Made by a program: the position numbers and the translations under genes. Below are positions 9,084 to 18,682 of a stretch of 64,000 bases of DNA, piece by piece. Source of the stretch: Tenacibaculum piscium (lineage in GTDB: Bacteria; Bacteroidota; Bacteroidia; Flavobacteriales; Flavobacteriaceae). The stretch is taken from assembly GCF_021390715.1 (NCBI RefSeq), contig NZ_JAJGWT010000005.1, positions 2,650-66,649 of the forward strand, in the 5' to 3' direction. The notes under the pieces are model-generated. The model saw only the letters and a list, made by a program, of their open reading frames with translations. It did not search any database and was not told the DNA's origin. Position 1 is the first letter of the stretch, and every line of letters starts with the position of its first letter.

Positions 9084-9114
9084 TTTTAACTTTTTTTAAA
9101 CCTCAACGAAAGAA

Positions 9115-10113
9115 TTATTCTAAAAAACCTTGTGCTTTCATCCAAGTATCTGAATAAATTTTATTCATATAACGAGAACCGTGGTCAGGTAAAAGCACCA
9201 CAACAACACTATCCTTGTCAAAATATCCTTTTTCATTATATTGTTTGGTCGCTTGTAAGACAGCGCCAGAAGTATATCCGCAGAATAACCCTTCTATTTT
9301 TACTAATTCTCTTGATGTAAGTGCGGCATCTTTATCTGATACTTTTTCGTAGATATCAATTACATCAAAATCAGTGGCTGTTGGAATTAAATTCTTTCCT
9401 AAACCTTCAATTTTATAGGGTGATATTTCATTTTCATCAAACTCGCCTGTTTCATGATATTTTTTCAAAACAGAACCGATGGCATCGACTCCTAAAACTT
9501 TTATCTTTGGATTTTTCTCTTTCAAATACTTTCCTGTACCCGAAATCGTTCCGCCAGTTCCGCTTGCAATAACCACGTGTGTTACTTTTCCTTTTGTTTG
9601 TTTCCAAATTTCAGGACCTGTACTTTTATAATGTGCTTCTATATTTAGCTCATTGAAGTATTGATTGATATAAATAGAGCCTGGATTTTCTCGATGTAAT
9701 CTTTTGGCTACTTCATAATAGGAACGAGTATCATCTGGTGCAACATTTGCAGGACAAACATGTACCTGAGCGCCCATTGATTTTAACATATCAATTTTAT
9801 CTTGTGATGATTTATCACTCACTGCTAAAATACATTTATAGCCTTTGATAACACTAATCATTGCTAATGAAAAACCTGTATTTCCTGAAGTTGTTTCAAC
9901 AATGGTATCTCCTTTTTTTAAGATTCCTTTTTTCTCGGCACTTTCAATAATATGCAATGCGATTCTATCTTTAGCCGAATGTCCAGGATTAAAAGCTTCT
10001 ACTTTTGCGTAATAGGTTCCTAAAAAGTTTTTTGTTATTTTATCTAGCTTTATCATAGGGGTTTGCCCTATTAAATCTAAAATTGAATTGGTAATTCCTT
10101 TATGTCTATTCAT
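9115..10113 (-). CDS. PLP-dependent cysteine synthase / cystathionine beta-synthase-like enzyme
   Basis: Beta-replacement enzyme of the CysK/CBS family that joins a thiol to an activated serine or homoserine-type substrate in the cytoplasm. The Schiff-base lysine is in NPGHSAKDR (Lys48 from the chosen start), the substrate loop is TTSGNTG, and the PLP phosphate-binding loop is [10 protein letters not shown]. There is no CBS-domain pair at the C-terminus, so it is about 332 residues. ATG at 10113 is chosen over ATG at 10140, because the nine extra codons lie inside a mobile inverted repeat (10132-10200). Sequence alone does not separate O-acetylserine sulfhydrylase from cystathionine beta-synthase activity; the CBS type is more common in this family. 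Confidence 0.82.
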   Translation of the reverse strand: MNRHKGITNSILDLIGQTPMIKLDKITKNFLGTYYAKVEAFNPGHSAKDRIALHIIESAEKKGILKKGDTIVETTSGNTGFSLAMISVIKGYKCILAVSDKSSQDKIDMLKSMGAQVHVCPANVAPDDTRSYYEVAKRLHRENPGSIYINQYFNELNIEAHYKSTGPEIWKQTKGKVTHVVIASGTGGTISGTGKYLKEKNPKIKVLGVDAIGSVLKKYHETGEFDENEISPYKIEGLGKNLIPTATDFDVIDIYEKVSDKDAALTSRELVKIEGLFCGYTSGAVLQATKQYNEKGYFDKDSVVVVLLPDHGSRYMNKIYSDTWMKAQGFLE

Positions 10114-10131
10114 TATTATTTTAAAATAAGA

Positions 10132-10200
10132 AAGCGTCATTGTAAAACAAACAAAAGTTTATCTTGTGCAGATTACTTCGTTATTTTTACAATGACGCTT
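10132..10200. repeat. GCGTCATTG inverted-repeat element
   Basis: AAGCGTCATTGTAAAA (10132-10147) is repeated as its exact inverted complement at 10185-10200, a 16-bp perfect pair around a 37-base centre. On the minus strand the centre reads AACGAAGTAATCTGCACAAG. This resembles the widespread GCGTCATTGCGAGGAACGAAGCAATC repeat family, here decayed toward AT. It lies directly upstream of the cysteine synthase-like gene. Confidence 0.75.
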
Positions 10201-10243
10201 GCACTAAATTAGCTACAAAAGTATCATTATTTTTTTAATATTT

Positions 10244-12415
10244 TTATAACTTATCCTCTAACATTAAAAAGAAGCTGTATTCTTCAGCGGTTTCTTTTAA
10301 GGCATCAAACCTTCCAGAAGCACCACCATGACCTGCTTCCATATTGGTATGTAGAAATAATAAATTATCGTTTGTTTTCATATCTCTAAGCTTTGCAATC
10401 CATTTTGCAGGTTCCCAATATTGCACTTGACTATCGTGTAATCCTGTGGTTATTAACATATTCGGGTATGCTTTTGCCGCTACTTGATCGTATGGCGAAT
10501 ATGATTTCATATAGTCATAATATTCTTTTTCGTTTGGATTTCCCCATTCGTCATATTCACCTGTTGTTAATGGAATCGTATCATCTAACATCGTTGAAAT
10601 TACATCTACAAAAGGCACAGCGGCGATAATTCCGTTATATAATTCAGGGTTCATATTGATAATTGCCCCCATTAATAAGCCACCCGCAGAACCGCCCATC
10701 GCATATAAATGCTTTGGCGATGTATAATTATTATCTATTAAATACTTAGAACAATCTACAAAATCGTTAAATGTATTTTGCTTGGTTAGCATTTTACCGT
10801 CTTCATACCAATCGCGTCCTAAATACTCGCTTCCTCGAATGTGTGCCAACGCATATACAAAACCTCTATCAAGCAAACTTAAACGTGTTGTTGAAAATCC
10901 GTCAGAAATTGTATGCCCGTAAGAACCGTACGCATATTGTAAAATAGGCGTGTCTTTGGTAAGCTTCGTATCTTTATGATGTACTATTGACAACGCCACT
11001 TTTTTACCATCACGAGCTGTTACCCAAATACGCTCGCTTACATAATTATTTTTATCAAACTTCCCTCCTAAAACCTCTTGTTCTTTTTTAATTTCTTTGG
11101 ATTGATCTCTCATATTAAAATCAATCACAGAACTTGGTGTAGTCATTGAATTATATGAATAACGAATTACATCAGTATCAAAATCTGGATTTCCGTGTAC
11201 TCCTGCCGAATAGGTTTCTTCCGAAAAAGGTAAATAATAATCTTCGGTATTATCCCAACGTTTAATACGAATTTTATTTAAACCGTTGGTTCTTTCTTCT
11301 AAGACTAAATACTCTTTAAAAATTGAAAAATCTTCAAATAGAGTGTCTTCTCTATGCGGAATTACATCCACCCAATTTTCTTTGGTTGTTTTATCTTCAG
11401 GAGTTTTCATCAACTTAAAATTCGTTGCGCCGTCTTTATTTGTTTTGATATAAAAATGATTTTCGTAATGTGCGATATCATATTCTAAATCACGCTCACG
11501 AGCTTGAATCATTCTAAAAGTTCCGTTAGGATTATCAGCCTCTAAAACTTGATATTCATTAGAAACCGTACTATACGAACCCATTACTAGGTATTTTTTC
11601 GATTTTGTTTTGGTGATAAAAGTCCCGAACGTTTCATCTTTTTCTTCAAAAATTAATACATCATCAGCCGTATCAGTTCCTAAAATATGCTTGTAAATTT
11701 GAGAACTACGTAAGGTTTCAGGATCTTTTTTAGTGTAGAACAACGTCTTATTATCGTTTGCCCAAACAGCGCCACCTGTAGTATTTTCTATTTTATCAGG
11801 ATAAATTTCACCTGTTTCTAAATTTTTTATTTGAATCGTATATTGACGACGACTTACCGTATCGGTTGCAAAGGTTGTTAATTTATTATCCGAAGAAATA
11901 CTTAAACCACCTAATTGAAAATAATCGTAGCCTTTCGCTTGATCATTTACATTAAACATAATTTCTTCAACGGCTTCTAAAGAGGCTTTTTTACGGCTAT
12001 AAATGGGATATTGCTGTCCTTTTTCGTAGCGTGTACTGTAAAAATAACCATCTTTTTTATATGGAACAGAGCTGTCATCTTCTTTAATACGCCCTTTCAT
12101 TTCTTGAAATAATTCTTCTTGAAAATCCTTGGTATGTGTTGTTTCTTGCTCGTAAAATGAATTTTCAGCATTCAAATAATCGTACACTTTTTGAGTTTGT
12201 GCATCTTTGATTTCGGCATTTTTTTGTGCATCTGTTAAACGCATCCAAAAATAATCATCGACACGTTTATCTCCGTGAATTTCTAATGTTTTTGGTTGTT
12301 TATCAGCAATAGGTGCTGTTATATTCTTTTTATTCATGTCTTTTGTTTTGCAATCAACAAAAATAAGACTAATAGCGACGGCAATAAACATAGAAAACGA
12401 TATTATTTTTTTCAT
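10244..12415 (-). CDS. Prolyl oligopeptidase family S9A (oligopeptidase B-like)
   Basis: Serine peptidase cleaving short peptides, probably after basic residues. An N-terminal beta-propeller (about 60-450) is followed by an alpha/beta-hydrolase domain with GGSAGG (Ser576), GLHDSQV (Asp661) and EAGHGG (His696). All three are offset by the same 44 residues from the E. coli PtrB triad (532/617/652), which supports this family. Unlike E. coli PtrB it has an N-terminal hydrophobic signal with Cys22; the residue before that Cys is Asp, a poor lipobox, so it may be periplasmic rather than lipidated. At 723 residues it is complete. Monocistronic, divergent from ybaB. Confidence 0.9.
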   Translation of the reverse strand: MKKIISFSMFIAVAISLIFVDCKTKDMNKKNITAPIADKQPKTLEIHGDKRVDDYFWMRLTDAQKNAEIKDAQTQKVYDYLNAENSFYEQETTHTKDFQEELFQEMKGRIKEDDSSVPYKKDGYFYSTRYEKGQQYPIYSRKKASLEAVEEIMFNVNDQAKGYDYFQLGGLSISSDNKLTTFATDTVSRRQYTIQIKNLETGEIYPDKIENTTGGAVWANDNKTLFYTKKDPETLRSSQIYKHILGTDTADDVLIFEEKDETFGTFITKTKSKKYLVMGSYSTVSNEYQVLEADNPNGTFRMIQARERDLEYDIAHYENHFYIKTNKDGATNFKLMKTPEDKTTKENWVDVIPHREDTLFEDFSIFKEYLVLEERTNGLNKIRIKRWDNTEDYYLPFSEETYSAGVHGNPDFDTDVIRYSYNSMTTPSSVIDFNMRDQSKEIKKEQEVLGGKFDKNNYVSERIWVTARDGKKVALSIVHHKDTKLTKDTPILQYAYGSYGHTISDGFSTTRLSLLDRGFVYALAHIRGSEYLGRDWYEDGKMLTKQNTFNDFVDCSKYLIDNNYTSPKHLYAMGGSAGGLLMGAIINMNPELYNGIIAAVPFVDVISTMLDDTIPLTTGEYDEWGNPNEKEYYDYMKSYSPYDQVAAKAYPNMLITTGLHDSQVQYWEPAKWIAKLRDMKTNDNLLFLHTNMEAGHGGASGRFDALKETAEEYSFFLMLEDKL

Positions 12416-12445
12416 TTTAATTTTGATTTGATTTTGATTATTTGT

Positions 12446-12479
12446 TTTGAGTAAATTACTTGTTAAAATAGTATTTTTG
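12446..12479 (+). promoter_or_regulatory. Promoter of the ybaB operon
   Basis: TTTG at 12446-12449 and TATTTTTG at 12472-12479, with 22 bases between them, fit the Bacteroidota -33/-7 pattern. The start codon is at 12515. Confidence 0.55.
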
Positions 12480-12514
12480 CTTAAAATAAAGTTTAATTTA
12501 AAATAATCAATAAA

Positions 12515-12838
12515 ATGTTTGGAGATATTTCAGGAATGATGAGTAAAATAAAAGATGCTCAAAAAAATGTAGAAGCAACAAAAAAGAGATTAAACACCGT
12601 TTTAATTGATGAACAAACCGCTAACGGAAGTTTAAAAATTACGATTACTGCAAATAGTGACATTAAATCAATTGCTATTGATGAATCTTTATTGAGTGAT
12701 AAAGAAGAGTTAGAAGATTATTTAATTTTAACGTTAAATAAAGCATTAAAAAAAGCGAAAGAAATCAATGAACATGAATTAGCCGTTGCCGCTCAAGACG
12801 GAATGCCAAATATTCCAGGAATGGATATGTTCAAATAA
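12515..12838 (+). CDS. ybaB: YbaB/EbfC nucleoid-associated protein
   Basis: Small DNA-binding protein that forms a dimeric tweezer and decorates the nucleoid. The 107 residues match the family in length and order: an N-terminal helix [20 protein letters not shown], a beta region [20 protein letters not shown], then helices with a C-terminal PGMDMF tail like other YbaB proteins. In many bacteria ybaB follows dnaX and precedes recR; here it leads an operon with two small membrane-protein genes, the next starting 3 bases after its stop. Confidence 0.88.
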   Translation: MFGDISGMMSKIKDAQKNVEATKKRLNTVLIDEQTANGSLKITITANSDIKSIAIDESLLSDKEELEDYLILTLNKALKKAKEINEHELAVAAQDGMPNIPGMDMFK

Positions 12839-12841
12839 ATT

Positions 12842-13129
12842 TTGAATCTAGAAGATTATATGTTTCCATGCCTAAACAAAAAATTCTTCGGTGTTGATTG
12901 TTTAGGTTGTGGTATTCAACGTGCTTTCATATTGGTTATTCAGGGTGATTTTATAACCGCTTTTAAGATGTATCCAGCTATTTATACGCTATTATTAGTA
13001 GGCGTATTAATTGTTATCAACTTCTTTTTTAACTTTAGATACGCTCAAAAAATAATTAGTATTTTAGCTATAATCAATGTGATTATTATTGTTTTGGGTT
13101 ATGTTATGAAAATGAATGAACTAATTTAA
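12842..13129 (+). CDS. DUF2752 small membrane protein
   Basis: A 95-residue membrane protein with the family hallmark VDCLGCGIQRAF at about 18-29, followed by two hydrophobic segments (about 47-64 and 70-90). The function of DUF2752 is unknown; the CxGCG pattern could bind a metal. It starts with TTG at 12842, three bases after the ybaB stop, so translational coupling is likely; no ATG occurs before the conserved motif except Met7, which also remains possible as a start. Confidence 0.72.
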   Translation: MNLEDYMFPCLNKKFFGVDCLGCGIQRAFILVIQGDFITAFKMYPAIYTLLLVGVLIVINFFFNFRYAQKIISILAIINVIIIVLGYVMKMNELI

Positions 13130-13152
13130 AAGACTATTTAAACTATTAAAAG

Positions 13153-13530
13153 ATGGAAAAAGAGATAGAAAAAAGTATAGAAAAAGGTATTGAAAAAGAG
13201 ATGAAAGAGAATTTACCAAATTCTACAACATCGTTAGTATTAGGAATTTTTTCAATTCTTACTTGTTTTTGTTATGGAATTATAGGATTGCCTTTGGGAA
13301 TTTTAGCGATTATACTAGGTAATAAAGCCGTGCAACTAGACAATGATAATCCAGAAAAATATAACGGTGTTAAAAATGCAAGTACAGCTCGAATATTAGG
13401 ACTTATTGGTATGATTTTGAATATTATTTTTATCGGATATGTAATTTGGTTTTTGAATCAAATTGGTTGGGATACTTTAGGAGATGCCGAATTAATGATG
13501 GAAAGAATTAATGAATTAAAGAACGAATAA
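13153..13530 (+). CDS. CCC-motif membrane protein
   Basis: A 125-residue protein with a charged repetitive head (EKEIEKSIEKGIEKEMKE), then two membrane helices separated by a short cytoplasmic loop. The FSILTCFCYGIIGLPLG segment is the CCC-motif region, although the middle Cys is Phe here. These proteins are common next to DUF2752 genes in Bacteroidota, as found here 23 bases downstream. The function is unknown. The head contains near-perfect repeats of IEKxIEKE, which could vary in length between strains. A terminator follows at 13570-13604. Confidence 0.75.
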   Translation: MEKEIEKSIEKGIEKEMKENLPNSTTSLVLGIFSILTCFCYGIIGLPLGILAIILGNKAVQLDNDNPEKYNGVKNASTARILGLIGMILNIIFIGYVIWFLNQIGWDTLGDAELMMERINELKNE

Positions 13531-13569
13531 AAAATAGAAAAAAATAGAATTGACTAAAATTTAGTTTTT

Positions 13570-13604
13570 AAAAAAGCAACCTATCATTATGGTTGCTTTT
13601 TTTT
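13570..13604 (+). terminator. Terminator of the ybaB operon
   Basis: AAAAAAGCAACC and GGTTGCTTTTTTTT form a GC-containing stem followed by eight T. Confidence 0.88.
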
Positions 13605-13658
13605 GATGAAAAATATTGATAAAAAATACTGTAATTTCGCAGGCTATTTTCAAAAGGC

Positions 13659-16600
13659 ATGAAAGACGAAAAAAACTGGTTACAATATTATAAGAATAGT
13701 TTATCTGATAGCGAAAATTTAGCGATTGATATTTCTAAGATTAAAAATTTATTTCATCAAAAAACAGCTGATTTAAGTAATGGAATTATCAATTCAAAAC
13801 AAGCCAATGAACTATTAGATATCGAAGAAAGACGCATTAATCGCTTAAAAGGAATTACTAAAAAAGAACATCCTACGTGGTTTAAACTTCAACAAACGAG
13901 TGTTTTATTTTCGCTTTTTAATTTAGAATACCAAACAGATTATCAAACAGAAAAAAAACGTATAATTCATCCTTTTTGGATAATTGCAACGGTAAATCGT
14001 TCGGGAGAATTATCAGCACCTAAAGAATTATTTCCATTAATTGTCCGCAATTATTTAACACCGATTGCCGATATTAAAAATGATTTTATTTTTTCAGAAA
14101 TTGACACTATTTTAAATGCTCAAGATATTGAAACGCCTGAACCAACATACGAAGATGAGCAAATTTCTTGGGATGACTATTGGACATATATCCATCAAAT
14201 TTTCACACAAATTACGGGCAATACTTTAAATCATTATAAAACTCAAGACTACCACACTCATTATGAACTCACTTATTTTGCGGTAAGTTCCAAAATTTCT
14301 ACGGCGAAAAGTATTCTTTTTTTGTATGAAAATTTATTAAAAAATGAAGAAACAAAAGAGACAGCATTGCCTGTTTTATCAAAAATAATTGACCCTTTTT
14401 TCAGTACTGAAAACCGAAAAAATCCTGTTACCGATGCCGATTTCTTAAATTATAATCACTTGCATTTAGGACAAATGTCCAATAAATTTCCATTATCGAT
14501 AAGCCAACGAAAAACGTTATTATCTTATTTGATTTCACCAGAAAATACGATTATGGCAGTAAATGGTCCTCCAGGAACTGGAAAAACAACGCTGTTACAA
14601 AGTTTAGTTGCTACCGAATTTGTGAAATCAGCCATAAAAGGAGAAGATGCACCCGTAATTTTAGCATGTTCAAACAATAATCAGGCGGTTACTAATATTA
14701 TTGATAGTTTTATCAATTCAAAAAGTTCGTTAGATGCTTTAGCCATTCGTTGGATTCCTAATTTTAACGGATACGCTACGTATCTTCCATCAAATTCTAA
14801 GAATGAAAAAGGACTTAAAAACATCAACTTTTTAAAAGGAAATTTATTTGGTCATCAAGGAACTTTGTGCGATTTAGAAAACGATACTTATCTTGCTGAT
14901 GCCGAGTATTATTTTCTAATAAATTATTGTCATTATTTTGATACAGAAACAAACTCTCTCGAAGATGTTTGCAATGATTTACAAGATGAAATTATCACGA
15001 TTCAGAATACGTTAATCGACGGCGTTAATTTTTCAAAAGATTATATAAATAGCATTAATTTCATCAATACGATTCTAATAAATAAAGCGGATTTTATTCA
15101 AAAAGATGCGTTTAAAATTTCAAAATTAAAAGAATGGCGTACGGTAATAACACGTCTAAAATCAACTATAAATAAAAATAATTTTACTGCTAAAATAATT
15201 CAATATTTTAAAATTGAGAACAGTATTTCTATCGCTAATAATACAGCTATTACATCTGAAGTTATTTTTAAAATATCCGAAGAAACAAGTAACAATTATG
15301 ATAAAACTGTTTTCTTTATCAAAGAATGTATTGGAAATTTAAACCTTGCTTTACAGGCTAATTTGAAATTAAAAAACTGGAAATCAGAAAATAAAATTAG
15401 TGGTTTCCCTGTTATTTCTGAAGCAAAAATGTGGGAAAATGAGTATGAAAAAATAAATTCAAACGATAATTCTGCACGTTTTTTTTATGATGAATTAGAC
15501 ATGGAATTGCGTCATAAAGCATTTTTATTTTCGGTTCATTATTGGGAAGCACGTTGGTTGCTTGCTACAAAAGACGCTCTTAAAAATGATACAGAAAAAG
15601 GCACGGGAGAAAATGCGATTAAAAACAAATGGAAACGCAGAGCGATGCTAACGCCTTGTTTTGTAGCGACATTTTACATGGCACCGAGTCATTTTTTATA
15701 CAGTCAATTTATGGGAGAAGACGAGTATGGAAAGCCGATTTTCGAGTATCTTCCACTCTATAATTTTTTAGATTTTTTAATTATTGATGAAGCAGGTCAA
15801 GTAACTCCCGAAGTTAGTATTCCTGTCTTTTCACTAACAAAAAAGGCGTTTGTTATTGGTGATTTAAAACAAATCGAACCAATTTGGGCTATTCCAAGAA
15901 AAATTGATATTGGTAATTTATCGAATTTACATCTTCTTCATGAAAAAGAAAATAATAAAAAAGAGGAAATTTATTTGAATGAAATCGGTTTTTTAGCCTC
16001 TAGCGGAAGTATTATGAAGATGGCTCAAAATGCGTGTGAATTTGAAACCTTTTTAGCAGAACAAGATCAAAAAGAGCGAGGATTGGTCTTGTTAGAACAC
16101 CGAAGATGCAACGATGAAATTATTAATTTCTGTAATGAACTCGCCTACAACGGTATTTTAAAACCGATGAAAGGTGTCGCAAAAGAGCATCAAATTTTCC
16201 CTTCGATGATGGCATATCATATTGAGGGAGTTAGCGAGCGAAAATTCAACAGTCGTTATAATATCAGTGAAGTAAAAGCGATTATTACGTGGTTACAACA
16301 ACATAAAGAGCAGATTCAAGAGGCCTATAATGTTGTTGATATTGAACATATTTTAGGGATTATTACGCCCTTTTCGAGTCAAAAAGGGGAATTATCAAAA
16401 GCCTTAACCCAAGCGGGTTTTAATGTCAATAAGATAAAATTAGGAACGGTTCATGCGTTGCAAGGTGCGGAACGTAGCATTATTTTATTCAGTTCGGTGT
16501 ATACAAATTTAGATGAAGGAACGTTATTTTTCGAAAAAGATAACAAGCCGAATATGTTAAATGTAGCGGTTTCCAGAGCAAAAGAGAGTTTTATTTTATT

Positions 16601-16688
16601 TGGCGACACTCGAATTTTTGATGAAACAAAAAACACACCATCAGGTATTTTAAAGAAGCATTTACAAATTCATGAAATGAAAAAATAA
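13659..16688 (+). CDS. Large SF1 (UPF1/DNA2-like) helicase, stand-alone
   Basis: ATP-dependent nucleic-acid helicase of superfamily 1. Walker A GPPGTGKTT starts at 303, motif II is DEAG (710-713), GDLKQIEP is motif III, and the second RecA domain has EHRRC and GTVHALQGAE (about 929-938) with NVAVSRAKESFILFGD at the end. Roughly 400 residues separate Walker A from motif II; this long insert and the 300-residue N-terminal part match no nuclease I recognise. No partner gene is attached: a terminator lies before it and a repeat element after it. Single large SF1 helicases occur both as housekeeping and as phage-defence genes, so the biological role is open. Confidence 0.82.
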   Translation: MKDEKNWLQYYKNSLSDSENLAIDISKIKNLFHQKTADLSNGIINSKQANELLDIEERRINRLKGITKKEHPTWFKLQQTSVLFSLFNLEYQTDYQTEKKRIIHPFWIIATVNRSGELSAPKELFPLIVRNYLTPIADIKNDFIFSEIDTILNAQDIETPEPTYEDEQISWDDYWTYIHQIFTQITGNTLNHYKTQDYHTHYELTYFAVSSKISTAKSILFLYENLLKNEETKETALPVLSKIIDPFFSTENRKNPVTDADFLNYNHLHLGQMSNKFPLSISQRKTLLSYLISPENTIMAVNGPPGTGKTTLLQSLVATEFVKSAIKGEDAPVILACSNNNQAVTNIIDSFINSKSSLDALAIRWIPNFNGYATYLPSNSKNEKGLKNINFLKGNLFGHQGTLCDLENDTYLADAEYYFLINYCHYFDTETNSLEDVCNDLQDEIITIQNTLIDGVNFSKDYINSINFINTILINKADFIQKDAFKISKLKEWRTVITRLKSTINKNNFTAKIIQYFKIENSISIANNTAITSEVIFKISEETSNNYDKTVFFIKECIGNLNLALQANLKLKNWKSENKISGFPVISEAKMWENEYEKINSNDNSARFFYDELDMELRHKAFLFSVHYWEARWLLATKDALKNDTEKGTGENAIKNKWKRRAMLTPCFVATFYMAPSHFLYSQFMGEDEYGKPIFEYLPLYNFLDFLIIDEAGQVTPEVSIPVFSLTKKAFVIGDLKQIEPIWAIPRKIDIGNLSNLHLLHEKENNKKEEIYLNEIGFLASSGSIMKMAQNACEFETFLAEQDQKERGLVLLEHRRCNDEIINFCNELAYNGILKPMKGVAKEHQIFPSMMAYHIEGVSERKFNSRYNISEVKAIITWLQQHKEQIQEAYNVVDIEHILGIITPFSSQKGELSKALTQAGFNVNKIKLGTVHALQGAERSIILFSSVYTNLDEGTLFFEKDNKPNMLNVAVSRAKESFILFGDTRIFDETKNTPSGILKKHLQIHEMKK

Positions 16689-16703
16689 ATTATACTTTTT
16701 TTT

Positions 16704-16793
16704 GAAGCTATTTCCCGCTTTCCGCACTCGCTCTTTTTTTTGAAGAAAAATCAAAAAAAAGGAGCTCAAACAATTGCTTCAATCGGGGCTAGG
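16704..16793 (-). repeat. GAGCTC-hairpin dispersed repeat, copy 2
   Basis: In the opposite orientation to copy 1: GAAGCTATTTCCCGCTTTCC begins it and AATCGGGGCTAGGTC ends it, with GAGCTC in the middle. Both outer blocks are nearly identical to those at 911-1002. It follows the SF1 helicase gene by 15 bases. Confidence 0.75.
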
Positions 16794-16890
16794 TCTATTT
16801 ACTAAGTTTTGGTTATAACTATTTATTTCGATATTATTTTAACTACAATTCAGAAATAAGCGGTCAAATATTTAAGTCTGTTTTTATATC

Positions 16891-16946
16891 AAAAAATTGT
16901 ATCGAGAACTGACAGTTTATTTAATTTTTAAACAGGCTCTTAGAGC
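16891..16946. repeat. TTGTATCGAGAAC and AACAGGCTCT motif pair
   Basis: AAAAAATTGTATCGAGAACT (16891-16910) plus GACAG, and TAAACAGGCTCTTAGAGC (16929-16946). Both motifs recur together at 51320-51480. The second also recurs at 25886-25902. The rest of 16794-17000 shows no gene. Confidence 0.6.
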
Positions 16947-17000
16947 ATCAAAATCAATAAAAATCAAAATAATATTTTATAAAAATTTACAAAAACTCAC

Positions 17001-17037
17001 AAAAAAAGGAACGATTTATTAAAATCGTTCCTTTTAT
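17001..17037 (-). terminator. Terminator of rocD
   Basis: AAAAAAAGGAACGATTT and AAATCGTTCCTTTT form a stem just beyond the rocD stop codon. Confidence 0.85.
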
Positions 17038-17068
17038 ATCTTCGCTTTATATTAAAAAAATAAGAAGC

Positions 17069-18349
17069 TTATTTTTTAAACTCAGAAATAGTTTTCTTAA
17101 TAATTGCGATACAATCCATTAATTGTGCTTCGGTCATAACTAAAGGCGGTGCAAAACGAATAATATTTCCGTGTGTTGGTTTAGCTAATAATCCGTTATC
17201 ACGTAACTTCATACAAATATCCCAAGCCGTTGAACTATCTTCAGTATCGTTAATTAGAACAGCATTTAATAACCCTTTTCCTCTTACCGATAATACTAAA
17301 TCAGTTGTTTTAGCAAATTCTGCTAATTCAGCTCTAAAAATTACACCAAGATTGTATGCGTTTTCAGCTAAATTTTCTTCTTGAACCACTTCTAAAGCAG
17401 CCATTGCTACAGCAGCAGCAATTGGATTCCCTCCAAAAGTAGACCCGTGATTTCCTGGTTTAATAACATCCATAATATTATTATTTGCCAACACAGCAGA
17501 TACTGGATACGCTCCTCCTGAAAGTGCTTTTCCTAAAATTAAAATATCCGCTTTAATTTCTGGTTCTCCAGAACAGTTTTTATCAGCACAAGAACAGTTT
17601 CCACAAGTTGCTAATAAACGACCTGTACGTGCAATTCCTGTTTGAACCTCATCAGCAATAAATAATACATTATGTTTTTCACATAAAGCTTTTGCTGCTG
17701 CTAAATATCCTTCAGAAGGAACATATACGCCTGCCTCTCCTTGAATTGGCTCTACTAAGAAACCAGCAATATTTTTATCGCTTTCTAAAACTTCTTGTAA
17801 CGCTTTTAAGTTGTTATATTCTATTTTGATAAATCCGTTCGTAAACGGTCCAAAGTTTTTACGAGCTACAGGATCATTTGAAAAAGAAATAATCGTTGTA
17901 GTACGTCCGTGGAAATTGTTTTCACAAACAACTATTTTAGCATCATTTTCATTGATTCCTTTTACTTCATAAGCCCATTTTCTACATAATTTCAAAGCTG
18001 TCTCTACGGCTTCTGCACCTGTATTCATTGGTAATAATTTGTCAAAACCAAAAAGCTCTGTAGCAAATTTTTCATATTTCCCTAACATATCGTTATAAAA
18101 AGCACGAGAAGTTAACGTTAATGTTTTTGCTTGATTAACCATGGCATCAACAATTCTTGGATGACAATGCCCTTGATTTACTGCCGAATAAGCAGATAAA
18201 AAGTCATAATACTTTTTTCCTTCAACATCCCAAACATGTACACCTTCACCTTTACTCAATACTACTGGTAACGGGTGATAATTGTGCGCTCCGTATTTGT
18301 CTTCTAATTCAATCGCTTGTTGCGAAGTTATTTGTTGTAAATCAGCCAT
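17069..18349 (-). CDS. rocD: Ornithine aminotransferase with a cysteine-rich insert
   Basis: PLP enzyme transferring the delta-amino group of ornithine to 2-oxoglutarate, giving glutamate semialdehyde in arginine and proline metabolism. [17 protein letters not shown] at the N-terminus and the class III aminotransferase signature [16 protein letters not shown] with the PLP lysine Lys274 are as in Roc[14 protein letters not shown] is the substrate/cofactor loop. Between the PLP-binding Asp of ADEVQTG and the lysine there is a short insert with Cys249, Cys252, Cys254 and Cys259 ([11 protein letters not shown]), absent from the B. subtilis type. Four closely spaced cysteines suggest a metal site or redox switch; this is inference. 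Monocistronic. Confidence 0.9.
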   Translation of the reverse strand: MADLQQITSQQAIELEDKYGAHNYHPLPVVLSKGEGVHVWDVEGKKYYDFLSAYSAVNQGHCHPRIVDAMVNQAKTLTLTSRAFYNDMLGKYEKFATELFGFDKLLPMNTGAEAVETALKLCRKWAYEVKGINENDAKIVVCENNFHGRTTTIISFSNDPVARKNFGPFTNGFIKIEYNNLKALQEVLESDKNIAGFLVEPIQGEAGVYVPSEGYLAAAKALCEKHNVLFIADEVQTGIARTGRLLATCGNCSCADKNCSGEPEIKADILILGKALSGGAYPVSAVLANNNIMDVIKPGNHGSTFGGNPIAAAVAMAALEVVQEENLAENAYNLGVIFRAELAEFAKTTDLVLSVRGKGLLNAVLINDTEDSSTAWDICMKLRDNGLLAKPTHGNIIRFAPPLVMTEAQLMDCIAIIKKTISEFKK

Positions 18350-18682
18350 TTAAAAATAATTTTTAATTAATAAAAAAACTATTCCTATTCACCTTTATCC
18401 TTTCGAAGAAATTTCGAAAATTCAGCGTGGGAAAGAAATCATCCCTAAAAAGTGTTGCAATATTACTAAATATTAAGTTTTTTAGTCTTAAAAATACCTA
18501 TTAAAAAAAAAATTGACGCTTTTTTAGATTCTTTTTAAATAACTATTATTTAAAAAGGCTCTAATTGAACTTCAATTAATTTTATCAGTATTTTTTTTAA
18601 AAAGAGGAATCAAAATTAATAGTGACTATTTATTTAAACAAGTGTCATAACCATAACTAATAAAACTTAAAAAATATAAAAA
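18350..18682. other. Intergenic region without a recognised gene
   Basis: This 333-base divergent spacer between rocD and the channel gene is AT-rich. It holds a small imperfect hairpin around 18403-18420 (TTCGAAGAAATTTCGAA) and an AAAAAGGCTCTAA string near 18549 resembling the GGCTCT repeat. No coding sequence or RNA was recognised. Confidence 0.5.
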
